In this document: positions 21,553-33,176 of the stretch, in pieces
Numbering within the stretch: position 1 is the first letter of the stretch
Layout of the letters: the number at the start of each line of letters is the position of its first letter
NCBI GenBank assembly: GCA_003971905.1
Contig: RSEE01000138.1
Coordinates: forward strand, 85,230-149,229
From: Moniliella sp. 'wahieum'
Lineage: Eukaryota > Basidiomycota > Moniliellomycetes > Moniliellales > Moniliellaceae
DNA length: 64,000 bases
Direction of reading: 5' to 3'
Notes under the pieces: generated by a model
What the model was told of the DNA's origin: nothing
What the model saw: only the letters and a program-made list of their open reading frames with translations
Database searches by the model: none
Program-made: the position numbers and the translations under genes

Positions 21553-22559
21553 ATGTCCGACGTTGCCTCCGCCACCCCGGCTCCGGCCCCCGCCGCCTCC
21601 AAGCCGCTCCCGTCGAGCGAGGCTGTGTCCAAGCTGCTCAGCGTGCCCCTCGTCCGCGACTCGCTCCAGTACGCCCACCAGACGCTGGCCAGCTACCCCC
21701 AGGTGTTCAACGTCGCTGTCGCCGGCGGCCACCTGGCTGCCGGCGGGCTGCGTGTTGTTGAGCCTCTTGCCGCCCGCTTCACTCCCCAGCTGCAGTACGT
21801 CGATGGCCTCGCCGTCAAGGGCATCGACCTGGCCGAGGCCAAGTTCCCCTATCCTTTCCACGCCACCCCTCGGAAGTGGCCAAGGACGTCAAGGCCGCCC
21901 CTGCCACGGCCCAGGTCAATGCCCAGGCCTTGGTTTCCGCCTACAAGACGGCCATCACCGACTCGATTAGCAAGACCTATTCCGACAAGATCGTCACGCC
22001 GGCCAAGGGAGTGTATGAGGCCCGTGTGGTGCCTACGTACGAGAAGGCCACTGCCAAGTTCGACGACCTCAAGGAACACAATGACTATGTCAAGGCGGCA
22101 GTTGAGAAGATTACTGCGCTTCACGCTACCCTTTCCGACCGTTTGGCCAAGACCAAAGAGTCGGGTAAGGAGCTGGAGGGGGAGGTGAAGAAGGAGGCCG
22201 TCACAGCCTCGAAAGGCATCCTCGCCGAGCTGGAAAAGCTGCGCTCCTTTGTCCTTTCCCTCCCTTCGGAGACTGCCTCCCGCTTTCGTCCAGTCAAGGA
22301 CACGGTCACTGACGCCTACGCCACGCTTGCCCACGAGGCTGCCGAGCCCAATGTGCCCGTCACCACCAAACTCACCAACATTATCAACTATGTTCGCAAC
22401 ACGGCCCTCCCTGAGCTTCAAAAGGCCATCCAGCACCCCGACGCCACCGCCACTCCCTCTGCTGAGGCTTCGGCCGCGGCCGAGTCGGTGGCAGAAAAGG
22501 TCACTGAGGTGGCCGACCAGGTCGCTGAGGCTGTGCCGGCCGATGGCCCCTCGAACTAA
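21553..22559 (+). CDS. Perilipin-like lipid-droplet protein
   Basis: About 335 residues. The N-terminal half has the PAT-type region of fungal perilipins (Mpl1/CAP20): a Pro/Ala-rich start, then VSKLLSVPLVRDSLQYAHQTLASYP and a segment ending GLAVKGIDLAEAKFPYPF. The second half is a series of long amphipathic helices with regular Lys/Glu (VSAYKTAITDSISKTYSDKI, VYEARVVPTYEKATAKFDDL, LKEHNDYVKAAVEKITAL) of the kind that coat lipid droplets. The C-terminus is Ala/Glu-rich. One frame break near 21871 (CACCCCTCGG) is repaired by one extra C, joining HATP to SEVAKDV. No introns are needed. It probably binds triacylglycerol droplets and controls lipolysis, by family. Confidence 0.78.
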
Positions 22560-23700
22560 GGTTGCGTTGCCCATGAGCTATCCCCTGGAAGGAGGGTCTG
22601 CGTGGAAGCAAGACTGGTCTGGGCATACCGCCGGTCCGGCTTGTGTTCGACATGCTCGGTCGCCAGTCCTTGGCCATTGTCCCACCGTTCCCCTAGCCGT
22701 CTTGTACGCGGTACTCGCACTCTCCCATTGTGGGCAGCCCGTTACGTCGCCTGGTAGCCTGACTTCCCCACCTTTCTGTCCATTCTTCAACCCCTATGGA
22801 TCGCCGATGCGTCGCCAAAATCATCCCCAGACCCCGTCTTGGCTGCTCGTGCTGCCGTTGGGCCTGCCTGCTTGGTTGGCACCGCTGCTCTCCTACCCTT
22901 CCCATTCCTCGTTTTTCCTCTGCCTGTTTGTTTCATGTCCCTCTTCTGTTCTCGCCCTTGTCTTGCCTTTCGCCGACCCCCCCCCCCCCTGTTAAGCCTA
23001 CCTTTTCTTTCGTCCTACGGATCACGATCATGATTCCCATGCCTATATCCTTACACATCTTTTCTCCGCCCATCGTATAGCAGTAGTGGTTATTGTATTG
23101 AGCCAGGGGGGAGCGGAAGGATACGTAGGCCAGTCTGGCGTACATTTGGGCAGATTCCCCCGTCGGCCGTGCTCGCCATCATCCGTCACCCGCTGCTGTT
23201 CTGTTTGCTCGGGTGAGATTCTCCACACAGGGGAATGGGCCTCCACCCATAGCTAATCGAAATTTCTAGCCCAGAACCTTGCCGGCCTCGCCACAAGCTT
23301 GTCTTTAGATTTGAGGGCACAACCTTGTCACAGCCTCGCCAACTCAGCTAGCCCCAACCTCTTGGACCACACCGCGGCAACGCCGCCCAGCGAGGTTGTC
23401 CCTAGATTGCTGCCTAAAAAGCTCGTGGCAACCTTGCCCACCATTCTAGTAACAAACCTTGTCCGCCATTCTAGTCGCAATCTTGTCCGCCACCCTATTT
23501 CGCGACACTGTGGATAGCGGGCAGCCTCGACCCATGTTAAAAAGGAAGGTGTGTCCAGGAATCGAACTTGTGGTTTCCCCCGCTGAAAGTAGACATAGAC
23601 CGTTGCACCATAAAAGCACTAACTACTTTGTGGCGATCACTGGACCCAATATTCGTATGTCCGTTTTCACACGAAGAGTCGTCAAAAACATTTGTAGACT
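22560..23700. other. 3' flank and repeat-bearing spacer
   Basis: T/C-rich flank of the perilipin gene. At about 23380-23510 there are three imperfect copies of a roughly 26-base unit containing AACCTTGTCCGCCATTCTAG. No gene seen. Confidence 0.4.
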
Positions 23701-23759
23701 GGTGGTGAAGAGTATACATCAGTGGTGGGTACAACTTCTCATAGTATCATTCGTAGCCC

Positions 23760-25560
23760 ATATGGAACCGTCTACACATTCATTGCTGTAATTGTACTGC
23801 CGCACAATGTCCTCGTCCGTCGATGGAACATTATCGTCCTCGACCGCCCAGTCCTATGCAAAGGCCAAGTCAGCAAGTCGCAGGATGTCGATGTGGGGAG
23901 AGACAGAGTGTGACAAAGTGGTTAAGCACTAACGTATAGCAGCGCTGCACCGCTGATGTCCGAGCCCGTCTTGCTTAAACTCATCCTGCAGCTCCAGGAC
24001 CACGAGACGAAATCGGGGAGTGGCTTCTTACGTTTCTTGCTATTACTTGCCCCTGCCGAGTCATCCAGACTCTTTCGGTACTTAAACAGGAGAAAGGAGG
24101 CGTCCTTCAAATACTTGTCGTTCACCCCCGTCTGGTTTGCTCGGTCGTCGACCCGACCGTCGTTCTGGACGACCATATCGAGCTGGTGATCGACTTCGCG
24201 CCTATAGTAGCTTCGACGCTTGAACGTAGATTCCTTTCCGTCTTAATGTGTTCGCCAGTTAGTCAGTCGCCTTGGTGCACACTCAGCACAGCACTAGAGC
24301 CTCGTGTACGCACCAGACAATCAGTCACGTTCTCCGCCAATGTATTTGTACCCGTTGCCATCCACAGTCGCACAAACGACAGCACACGTGAGCAGTCATG
24401 CACATCACTGAAGCCATCTCGTTATCGCCCTTCATTATCGGCAACACGGGCTGTACAAAGACCCATCCTTCGGTATTCGAATCCCAGACAGGGATGAGCT
24501 CCTCGTGATACTGCCTGTGTATGTTCGAAAAAGGCATTAGCAAGCTTTCTTTCCTTGCAGGAATCACGGCGGCTTCACACTGCAAGCAACTTGGACTAGG
24601 TAGTGATACTCACACTTAAGCTGTTTGACCAGCTGCTCGCACAACGGGAGGAGAGACTTTGCTGTTTCTGATACAAACAAGAAAAAGTTCTTTGCCCTTC
24701 TAGACTCGGCCCATGGTACGTCCATGTTGCCCAGAAGCAGGCTGTTAAGAGAGCTTGGCCAATTGGACACATTGTCTCCAAAACCATTGGCCCATCCCTC
24801 CAGCTGGAGACGGACTAGTTGTTTCGGGCACAGGCCGTGGCACTGAGGGTGCTGATGCCCTTCTTTTTCCTCCCCGTCCCACCACGTGCCTATGTCGTAC
24901 CAGGATGGAAGTCAGTAAGCCAAGAGTTTCCCCTGCGCGGTGGAGTGCAAGGCAATTTACTGATGGCCGTCGTTGAGGTGCAGCTTTTTGTCATGTTCAC
25001 CTAAGCAAGAAAGGCGGTACGTGTCGTTTTGCATGTGAACTTCGGCAGTTTGGTCGTCTCGTCCTGGGCCGAGTTGGCCCCGATGTTGTACCACAAGTCA
25101 TTGTCGGCGTCGTGTTGCCACAAGACGAGAAAGATAGGCGCGGTAATACCGAGCAGGTGAACAGGTTCGCCAAGGTACATGTGAATATCCAGATCGCGTG
25201 GAAGCTTATTGACCATCGGCTCAGTCACTTGTGCCGATCAGATCCCATCGTCCCTTGTGTGGCTCTTCCATGAACCCGTCCCTGTGATGACCTGGACCAT
25301 AGCCCTGGGCGACCAGGGCTGGTTTACTGTGGCATCTTGGAGCGGATGGAAGGGTTCGAGGACATGTATGAGCTGGAAAATGCCGTTGACCGAAGAACAC
25401 AATGTACATCGTTTCCTGATACAAACTGGATGCTCGATGCACACGAGAGGCTGCTGCATCTTCTCAATTGCCTTAGTTTTGTTGAGCGAGTAAAGAGACA
25501 ATTTCCCTTCGGTCTTGCCCGCGACTTGTGCGAATGTGGTCTTTCTCGCAACGAGATAGT
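23760..25560 (-). other. AT-richer stretch, possible unrecognised multi-exon gene
   Basis: The composition is clearly less GC-rich than the flanking genes. On the minus strand several short frames read like real protein segments, for example VNKLPRDLDIHMYLGEPVHL (about 25215-25155), YHEELIPVWDSNTEGWVFVQ (about 24510-24450) and NDKYLKDASFLLFKYRKSLD (about 24120-24060), each ending near possible splice sites. I cannot join them into one model and recognise no family. It could be a transferred gene, an effector-like gene or a decayed mobile element. Confidence 0.25.
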
Positions 25561-27287
25561 TGGACTGGAGTATTCGTGCTGTATATAGCTGCTGTCACGA
25601 CTATCTCAAGTGCACAACTTAAAAAGAATCTATATATGAAACGCCCAGGCTGCAGGGGGGCGCCGTGGGCTGGCGGTGGCGTGGGGGGGACAACACTGGC
25701 GCCATGCGGGTGGACCACCGGTGGACCACCGGTGGTTGCGTCTATAACCGCATGCAGCTGCCGCGCTCTTGCCTCTCGACTACCACCATCACCACCGCCT
25801 CTCTCTCGCTGGCCACACACTGTGCTACCAGAGCTGGCGCATGTGCCCGGCTCGTTGCGCTGCCATTATATACACCCCCGCCGACGTGCTTGCTGTGCAA
25901 GGGCCTGGCCTCGGTATGTCCACGCCCCCAGGCGGATGCTTGTCGGACTGACTCGTCTGTGCGCAGCTGACGGAAACGAGTCGACCACGCCTGGTGGCAT
26001 GGTCTTGCCTGGTATCCTTCACGTCAAGATATCGGTCATGCCTCCAACAGCGATTGAACATCAACGACAAGGGCGCTTCGAGCGGACGGTCGACGGCGAC
26101 GGTTTCCCCGGCTAGGGCTCGACGGTCAGTACCTGCGCTTTGTCCTTATCCGCCCCATACACTGACAACGCTTTAAGCAGGATGATTGAAGAAGGCGCTC
26201 AAGTGCTGCGGCAACGACCACGGAACATGTGCAGGCTTGCACACAGATCATCGTTCGCCGTATGGTTGCGGGACTCATTCTCCCTCTCGAACACGATGAC
26301 GCTTCGCCCCCACGCCGCAAGTGTGTGGCCCTTGTATCTTTGCCCTTCGCCTATCATCTCGGCGTCCCCATGATGTTTTTGGTCCGCGATTAGACGACGA
26401 ATGCAAAGTTTCTGGTTGCCGCCGTCCTGAGGCTCCTCGAACAACCTGCCGTTGTTTGGCGCTCCTCTATCTCTGTGTCTAAACACCATGGCAATGCATG
26501 CTTTTAAAGATAATCCATGCCTGATCTGATAGCATCGTGGCACCCTAGCACCACCCTAGCCGCCAGCCTGGTGGAAATCTGTGGCTAGTCTTGCCACCAG
26601 CCTGGTGGCATCTGTGGCTAGCCTTGCCATCAGCCTGCCAGCAAGGCTGGGATGTCCGGGGATAGGTGGGGGATAGGTGGGGGATAGCTGGAGGCAACCT
26701 GGCGCCAAGCTGTCGCGCAGATGTCTCGACCTTGCGACCATCTTGCCGCCAGCTTTCTTGTACAAGGTGTGGCAATTCTAATCATAGTCTAACGGTATCA
26801 AGTTACTACCCTGTGGCGAGACGGCGGCAACGTTGTGACGAGAAATTCCGATTAGCTATGCCGCATAGGCAAAGCATCATGTATGCGTCATGTCTTCGCT
26901 CGCCACAGCAACAGCGTTTACTAATGGGGGGAGAGGACGAGCGAGAGTGTGGCCAACTCTCTGCGGTTGCTCACTGGTAGTAATAGCGCGAGACCCGTAC
27001 TCCTCAGGCCTACTGGTAACCGGTTTGTCAATCCTCATCTCCTCGATGACATGTGCCATCCACATTCGGAATCTCTCTTAGTCCCGAGGGTCCGAGGCTG
27101 CGTGGGGGATGGTGGAGGAAAAGACGGCTGGCCGCCTGCGGGAGCACGGGGGTCTGTGCGTTGTGTACAACGAAGCCCAGGAAGAGCCGCCACATCCAGC
27201 CGACAACGGCTGAAATTTGAAATCGGCCGCCCATGTACGACGCGTCGGAAATGGCAAGACGAGCGCGGAACGAAGAACGCGTCGTGC
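25561..27287. other. Intergenic, short direct repeats
   Basis: At 26560-26650 two copies of about 33 bases (TGGTGGAAATCTGTGGCTAG and TGGTGGCATCTGTGGCTAG with following bases) are joined with inverted CAGCCTG/CAGGCTG words. Open frames on the plus strand at 25.7-26.4 kb show no family motif. Confidence 0.4.
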
Positions 27288-27295
27288 TAGGGTTG
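27288..27295 (+). promoter_or_regulatory. Telobox-like motif upstream of POB3
   Basis: TAGGGTTG 130 bases before the POB3 ATG. A (CCA/CCG)n leader lies between the motif and the start codon. Confidence 0.5.
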
Positions 27296-27424
27296 CCCTC
27301 CCTCTCTCCTCGCTCACTGCCGCGTTGAGACCAACTCTTCCCGCGACCACCGCCACCACCGCCACCACCGCCACCACTTCCTCCCGCGCTCCCCCCCCGC
27401 TCGATCGCCTGCGCTCTTGTCGCG

Positions 27425-29057
27425 ATGGATGACACTGATTTCCACCACATTTTCTACGGCCTGGGCGCGCAGACCGGCCGTCTGCGTCTGACCCAAGCTG
27501 GGCTGGGATGGAAGCCGACTGGTGGGAGGCTGGGCAGACAATCACCGAAGCCGCCACCAACCTCAAGTCGTTCAAGTGGATCAAGGTGGCGCGTAACTAC
27601 CAGCTCCGGATTGGCTTGCGCGAGCACAACGACCGTGGTGAGGAGCGGATCACGTTTGATGGGTTTCTGCGCGAAGACCATGATCGGTTGGCGAGCGCGT
27701 TGCGGCGCTGGTACGATGCGCCCCTCGAGTCGGTCGAGGTGAGCATGCGCGGTTGGAATTGGGGCAAGGCGGAGCTGGCGTCGGACGACGTGCAGTTCCT
27801 GATCAAGGACAAGCTGGCGTTTGAGATTCCGTTGAGCCATGTGGCCAACTCGAACATTGCGGGCAAGACCGAGGTCAGCATGGAATTCATCAACCCCGAG
27901 CAGCAGCAGCCGACAGCCAACAGTGGTGCAGCCTCGGGCGGGCGGAGCAAGCCGCCGCGGACGCAGGGAGACCAGCTGGTAGAAATGCGGTTCTACATTC
28001 CTGGCATTGTGGATACCGGCAGTGATGCTGGCTCAGACAAGGAGGAGGAGACGGCGGCATCGGCGTTCCATGATGCGCTGAAGGCCAAGGCGGATATTGG
28101 TCAGGTGGCAGGCGATGGCATTCTGCTGTTCCAAGACGTGCTGGTGTTGACGCCACGCGGGAGGTACGACATTGACATGTATCCTACCTTTTTGCGGTTG
28201 CGCGGCAAGACATACGACTACAAGGTCCTCTACAGCAGCATCAACCGTCTTTTCCTGTTGCCCAAGCAAGACGTGCACGTTCAGTTTGTCATCAGCCTCG
28301 ACCCGGCAATCCGACAGGGCCAGACTCGCTACCCGTACCTTGTTCTTCAGTTCCCACGGGAGGAAGAGATGGATGCCGAACTCAACTTGGACGAGGAGAC
28401 GATTGCGACCAAGTACGGGGGCAAGCTCAAGAAGCGCTATGAGGAACCAACGTTCAAGATTGTCACTACCCTCTTCAAAGTACTTACCGGCCAACGTTTG
28501 ATCATCCCTTCCACGTTCGAGAGCAGCACTTCCCAAAGCTCGGTCAAGTGCAACGTCAAGGCGGCCGATGGTCTGCTTTATCCCCTGGACAAGGCCTTGC
28601 TATGGGTGAGCAAGCAGTCGGTCTACGTTCCCTTTAGCGATATTCAGAAACTCGTCTTTTCCCGTGTGGGGGGGCAGTGAGCAGTGGCAAAACATTTGAC
28701 TTGAAGGTCCTTACGCACGGGTCCACCAGTCATCTGTTCCAGAGCATCAACCGTGAGGAACATGAGAAGCTCAACAGCTACTTCCTCGAGAAGAAGTTGA
28801 GGGTCAAAAACGAGATGGCTGAGGACGGTGGCATGGCACTCCAGGCCGCCGCGGGCGTTTTGTCGGATGAGGAGATGCCCGATGTGGGTGCGGATGACGA
28901 CGAGGACTCGGAGGAGGACGAGGACTTTGAAGCGGAGTCTTCCGACGGCGGATCTCCTTCCGAAGAATCGTCCGACGAGAGTGGAGCTGAGGTTGTATCC
29001 GAGTCCGAGGCCAGGGGAGACAAGCGACCGATCAAGAAGCGCAAGACAACCAAGTAG
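27425..29057 (+). CDS. POB3: FACT complex subunit Pob3 (SSRP1-like)
   Basis: Histone chaperone subunit that works with Spt16 in transcription, replication and nucleosome reassembly. About 540 residues. The N-terminal part reads DFHHIFYGLGAQTGRLRLTQAGLGWK, matching the Pob3 N-terminal domain. The SSRP1/POB3 domain follows: KSFKWIKVARNYQLRIGL, LVEMRFYIPG, DGILLFQDVLVLTPRGRYDI, YPTFLRLRGKTYDYKVLY, INRLFLLPKQDVHVQFVISL and YPYLVLQFPREEE. The second PH-like domain ends VFSRVGG..SSGKTFDLKV. The C-terminus is acidic and then basic (DKRPIKKRKTTK), and there is no HMG box, which marks the fungal Pob3 type. Frame breaks near 27520-27540 and at 28671-28677 (GGGGGGG before CAGTGAG, needing one more G) are read as sequence errors. 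Confidence 0.92.
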
Positions 29058-29266
29058 GTTAGTCTCCGCTCTCATCTCAATGTTATTAGCTACCCTGTTC
29101 CCTCTCCCGACACATGTCGGCCGCTATCGCGAGTTTAGGCCTGGCCTGTCAACTGGAACGTCTCATAGTTGCAGGTTACATCGTAAACGGAGGAATGAAG
29201 GGGATTGCAGGTCAGTCTGCAGGGGGAGGGTACTCGTATGCTGGCGAACTGGGGTCAGCACTTCTA

Positions 29267-32200
29267 TCAAGCCGCACCAGTCGAAGCCTGAACAAACTTG
29301 AGCAGCACACGCCGAAAGGCTTTGGGCTCAAGCGTCTTGGCGCCCTGGGCCACCTCGGAGGCCAGCACGTCAGGGCAGTTGATGGAGGGGAAGTAGCGTG
29401 TAAGCAGAAACTCGAGCAGCTCGTCCCCGCGGGCCAAATATGCCTTTTTCAGGAGACCCGCTAGCTCGGTGAGGACTTGCTGCGCTTGGGTATCGGCCAG
29501 GTCAAATTCTGGTGTGGCTGCCGTCTCAAAGACCAAGGGCACAATCCGTTCGTACAGGAACGATTCGAATCCGCTGACCGTCGTGCCCCAGGCCGTCACA
29601 ACGCCCGCTAAACAGGTCACGGCGCTGCGTTGCGTTGCGTTTTTGTCGGCGGCATTACCCATAGTAGATCAAACTCTCTAGGATGGGTTGGAGTTGTGCT
29701 TGGTTTTCTGTTGCAGAGCCAAGAGATTAGTACAGGACTCTGAACAAGAGAGCGCCTGGGCAGGACGAAGGTAAGGTTACGTACTGGGAGAAAGAAGAAC
29801 GCCATCGAGCCAGATGAGACGAGCTGTGAATCAGGCCAATGGTAGGCCTTTTGGAGGAGCGTGCGTTCCAGGGACTCGTCCGTACCCGTGATGGTTGGTT
29901 GAAGAAGGCAAATGTGCGCTGGAGCAGCCCGATCAGAAGCTCGTCCAACGTTGCTTGCACATCCCTCTGGTACTTGTTGACGAGCATCGAGAGAAAGTTG
30001 AGGCTTTCGACCAGCTCGGCCGCGGACAGCTCATTGAGCACTGCGTCAATCAAGATCGGCACAAAGGGCAACGCATGACGGCCGATGGTATTGATGATCC
30101 GCGCAAAAGCACCGCGACCAGCCTCGCGAACAATTCGAAAGTCGCGCAAAGCAGCAACCGAGGCCATAATGTGCTCGGTCATGCGCTTGAACGCATCGAT
30201 CCAAAGTGGGACGGAGGCGATGGACTCTGCCGATTGGTTGCTCGCATCGGGGAACCCTTTGGCCAGCGTGCTCATGGCGAGGATCAAGTGGTGCACTTGG
30301 AGGACCAAGCGAAGATCGGTGCGGCCTGACGCATCAAAGGCCTGCACTGCCTGCGTCAGGCCGTGGGCCAGGGGAGAAATGATGGTGGCCAAGAGCGCTG
30401 CCTGCCGTTCGGGTTCATGGTGCACTGAGGCCAGCAGGATCCCAGCGACATTGAACAGATGAAGTTGGCTGTCAAATGCGGAACTGTCCGTGGCGCGTTC
30501 GAATGGGTCCGTGCCCTGTGGGACAGGCGGCAGATCAGCCTGGATGAGCAACACATCTTGCATGTTCTCCAGCATGGGGGGCACCATCTCCGGCGTAATG
30601 TGAGTACGTGTTTCGCGCACAAAACGACCAAAAAGGTAGTTGGCCCGCTTACGGAACCCGGGTTCGGGGCGGTGGATGCCACGGGCATCTAGAAAGTAGG
30701 TAAGTGCGTCCTGCAGGAGCCCCGGTCGGACCTGGAAGAAGGCGCTGTACCGAACAAGTGTCTCGAACAGCTGGAGTTGCACCGCCGGATGAGGGAATGC
30801 AGCCACGCCCGACGTCAATGCGCGCTGCACCGTCTCCCCCAAAAGGTTGAGGGGGAGCACCCGCAGCTGTTCGCCACTTACCTTGGGCTGCACTCCGCGC
30901 TTAGCCCCAGGCGCAATGACGGGCAGCCCCGTTGTCTCGACAAACGCAAACGGGGAAAGGCCAGCTTTAAGGGGGGAGGAGGCAGACGTGCTGAGAATCT
31001 CCCCGAAAATATAGGTGCAGAAGAGGGCGACCTCAATATCCTGCCAGGAAGGCATCGGCACCGATCCGCCCGAAGCAATGCTCTCCTCGTACCTGACCAA
31101 GGACCCGATAATCACGTTCTGCATTGCCGAGGAAAACAGTTTTCGTCCAGCCCAGCAACCGAGGCAGCGACTTGCTGTAACTTTTTGCGCAACTGCACAA
31201 ACGCTGCCTCGTCCGAATCGGGTGCATCGTCATCCTGCGCCGCCGCCTCAGGCGTGTCTTCCTCGGACCCCAACCCAGTCCAGGGCAGGTTGGGCGCATA
31301 CTTGAGTTTCTGTCCCACCACTGCCAACAGGCTGGTGAGGAAATCGGATTGGGCCAGGAGCTGGGAGGATGGCTCGGCGCCCCCCGTGGAACGGCGTTTG
31401 CTCTTCTTGCACATGCCCAAAATAGCCTGGATCGTGGGCAAGACTTGTTCCGAGGTCCCCTCATGCTCGTCTGCCAAGAAACAGAGGATGAGGGGCAAGT
31501 GGTTGGTAAGCATCTCCACTGCTGCCTGTCCCGACTGACCAAAGAAACCAACTTCCTCTGCTGTCGAAGAGACCGCGCCCGCCACAGCGCTCGTGTCGTC
31601 AATGATCTTGACCAGCTCGATTCCAATCCCGTCCACGAGCTTGGCAATTCGCTCGCGGAAATCAAGTGTGGCTTCTTCCTCGGCTACGGGGAGTGGGGTG
31701 AACGAGGCAGACGCTGGCAAATCTAGACCCAAGGCGAGAAGCTGGGCGTTGGTGCCACGGCTGCGGGTCGAGCGTTCTTGCACGGTGAGAATCGATGTGA
31801 GTCCCAAGAGAGAGAGGAGCTGCTGCTTGTCAGTCGGCTTCATTCCCTTGAGCACCACATCCAGCAGCGCGTCTGCGCGGCGCCCTGCACTTCGGTAGAA
31901 GGCAGATGGAGCGCGCGCATCACACCTCGACCGTTTCGGAGGTCACCATGAGTGAAATGTCGAGCCAGGAGGCGTAGTCCCCGGCGCAGACCAGCGCCTG
32001 GCGCAACAATCCAGTGGCAGTTGCCGCACTCAAGCCTTGTGCAGGCGTCTGGGTGGGAGTAGGCGCCAGCACAGAGAGACAGTCCCGGGCGATGGACCAG
32101 ACCTGGTCGGCAAGGGCAGTCGCATGATGAGCGCGGATCGCATCCTTCACCTGGCCATCGCGCAGAAGCGTACGGCGGTCCTTGGCAGCACGAATCATAA

Positions 32201-32733
32201 CGTCGGAGCCGAGGGTAAGGGAAAGGTCATGCAGGGCACGCAGGACCAAGTCGGCGACATGCACATTGAGCGGCGCGCCGGGCGAGGGGCGGACAAGGGC
32301 AAATAAATCAAGAAGAAGGGCGGGGCAGCCGGCTGGGAATAGAGGTAGGCCAGCAGTTGGGTGATGGTCTGGGCCAGCTTGCTGGCGAGCGCAGCGTTGG
32401 GCTCGCCCGTGCCGGCGACATAGGTGGTGTGGACATGCGCCAAGAGCGCGGGCGGCAGGGCCGCGACGGCGGGGTCGTTGGGGGCGCCACGAGGAAGGCA
32501 GAGACGAGGGAGAGGGCAAAGATGCGCACCGGCACGTCGTGCGCCGGCACCGCCGCGAACACGGCCCACGCCGCGGGCCACACGTCATGTGGGCGTGTCT
32601 GGACGTCGGCGAGAAAGGCGAGGGCGTGGGCGCGGAGACTGCCCGTGTCGGCGCCACTGCCGCCACTGGCGCCGCCGCCACGGCCAGCGGTTGGATCAGC
32701 AGCGAGGCGGACCGCTTCGACAAGCTGCTCCAT
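29267..32733 (-). CDS. LOS1: Exportin-T (tRNA nuclear export receptor)
   Basis: Karyopherin-beta family member that exports tRNA with Ran-GTP. About 1,100 residues of HEAT-type helices with frame breaks. The start is MEQLVEAVRLAADP at 32733. KLAQTITQLLAYLY, PFFLDLFALV, SWLDISLMV, LKGMKPTDKQQLLSLLGL, LRKKLQQVAASVAGL and the C-terminal ATPEFDLADTQAQQVLTEL/LLTRYFPSINCP follow exportin-T order and spacing. An intron at 29708-29784 (GTACGT..CAG, branch TACTAAT) splits the last part. Frame changes lie near 32490, 32290, 31920, 31125 and 29655. The start is preceded, on the coding strand, by CCT/CCA triplet runs (32755-32870) and two telobox-like motifs. The 3' flank between POB3 and this gene is only about 210 bases, convergent. 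Confidence 0.85.
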
Positions 32734-32751
32734 CAGACTTGTGCTCGCCAC

Positions 32752-32754
<3 letters not shown>

Positions 32755-32782
<28 letters not shown>

Positions 32783-32870
32783 GAGGAGGAGGTGGTGGTG
32801 GTGGAGGTGGGATGGAGGTGGTGTGGGGTGGGGAGGAGGAGGTGGTGGTGGTGTGGTGGTGGTGGTGCCG
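32755..32870. repeat. (GGA)n(GGT)n triplet run in the LOS1 leader
   Basis: About ten GGA units followed by interrupted GGT/GGA units. On the LOS1 coding strand this reads CCA/TCC, just upstream of the ATG. An upstream ATG in this run would encode a His/Pro/Ser homopolymer, so I place the run in the leader. Confidence 0.9.
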
Positions 32871-32933
32871 GCGGGCGAGATGCTCCCGGCGGGGACACTG
32901 GGCCTGCGCAGGGGTCACCAGCGTCGAGGGCAG

Positions 32934-32952
32934 TAGGGTTGCGCTAGGGTTG
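32934..32952 (+). promoter_or_regulatory. Two telobox-like motifs upstream of LOS1
   Basis: TAGGGTTG occurs at 32934-32941 and again at 32945-32952, about 200 bases before the LOS1 start codon. Confidence 0.5.
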
Positions 32953-33176
32953 TGGGCGGAGCACAGTTGGTCGATAAGCGAGCCTCTAGAGGATGGCCAT
33001 CTCAGCTCGCATCCTATGGGCTTTTGTCTGGGGAGACCATGCTCCGCATTGGATACCAATGGTCGTACATTGGCCCAGCCGCTATAAGAACAGAGAGGCT
33101 GGTACCACACTTGCTCTCTCTCCCTTGGTGGTCTAGGCCATCCTACCGTAAAAAAGAGACCCACGGTTCTGGTCGG

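Noticed and set aside
23545..23615. tRNA-like sequence on the minus strand with GTTCGATTCC and a possible TTC anticodon
   Set aside because: Acceptor and anticodon stems do not pair, and the T stem has mismatches. At most a decayed tRNA.
32755..32898. Upstream LOS1 start with a Pro/His/Ser homopolymer N-terminus
   Set aside because: The sequence is a triplet microsatellite of the kind found in other leaders. The ATG at 32733 gives a normal exportin-T N-terminus.
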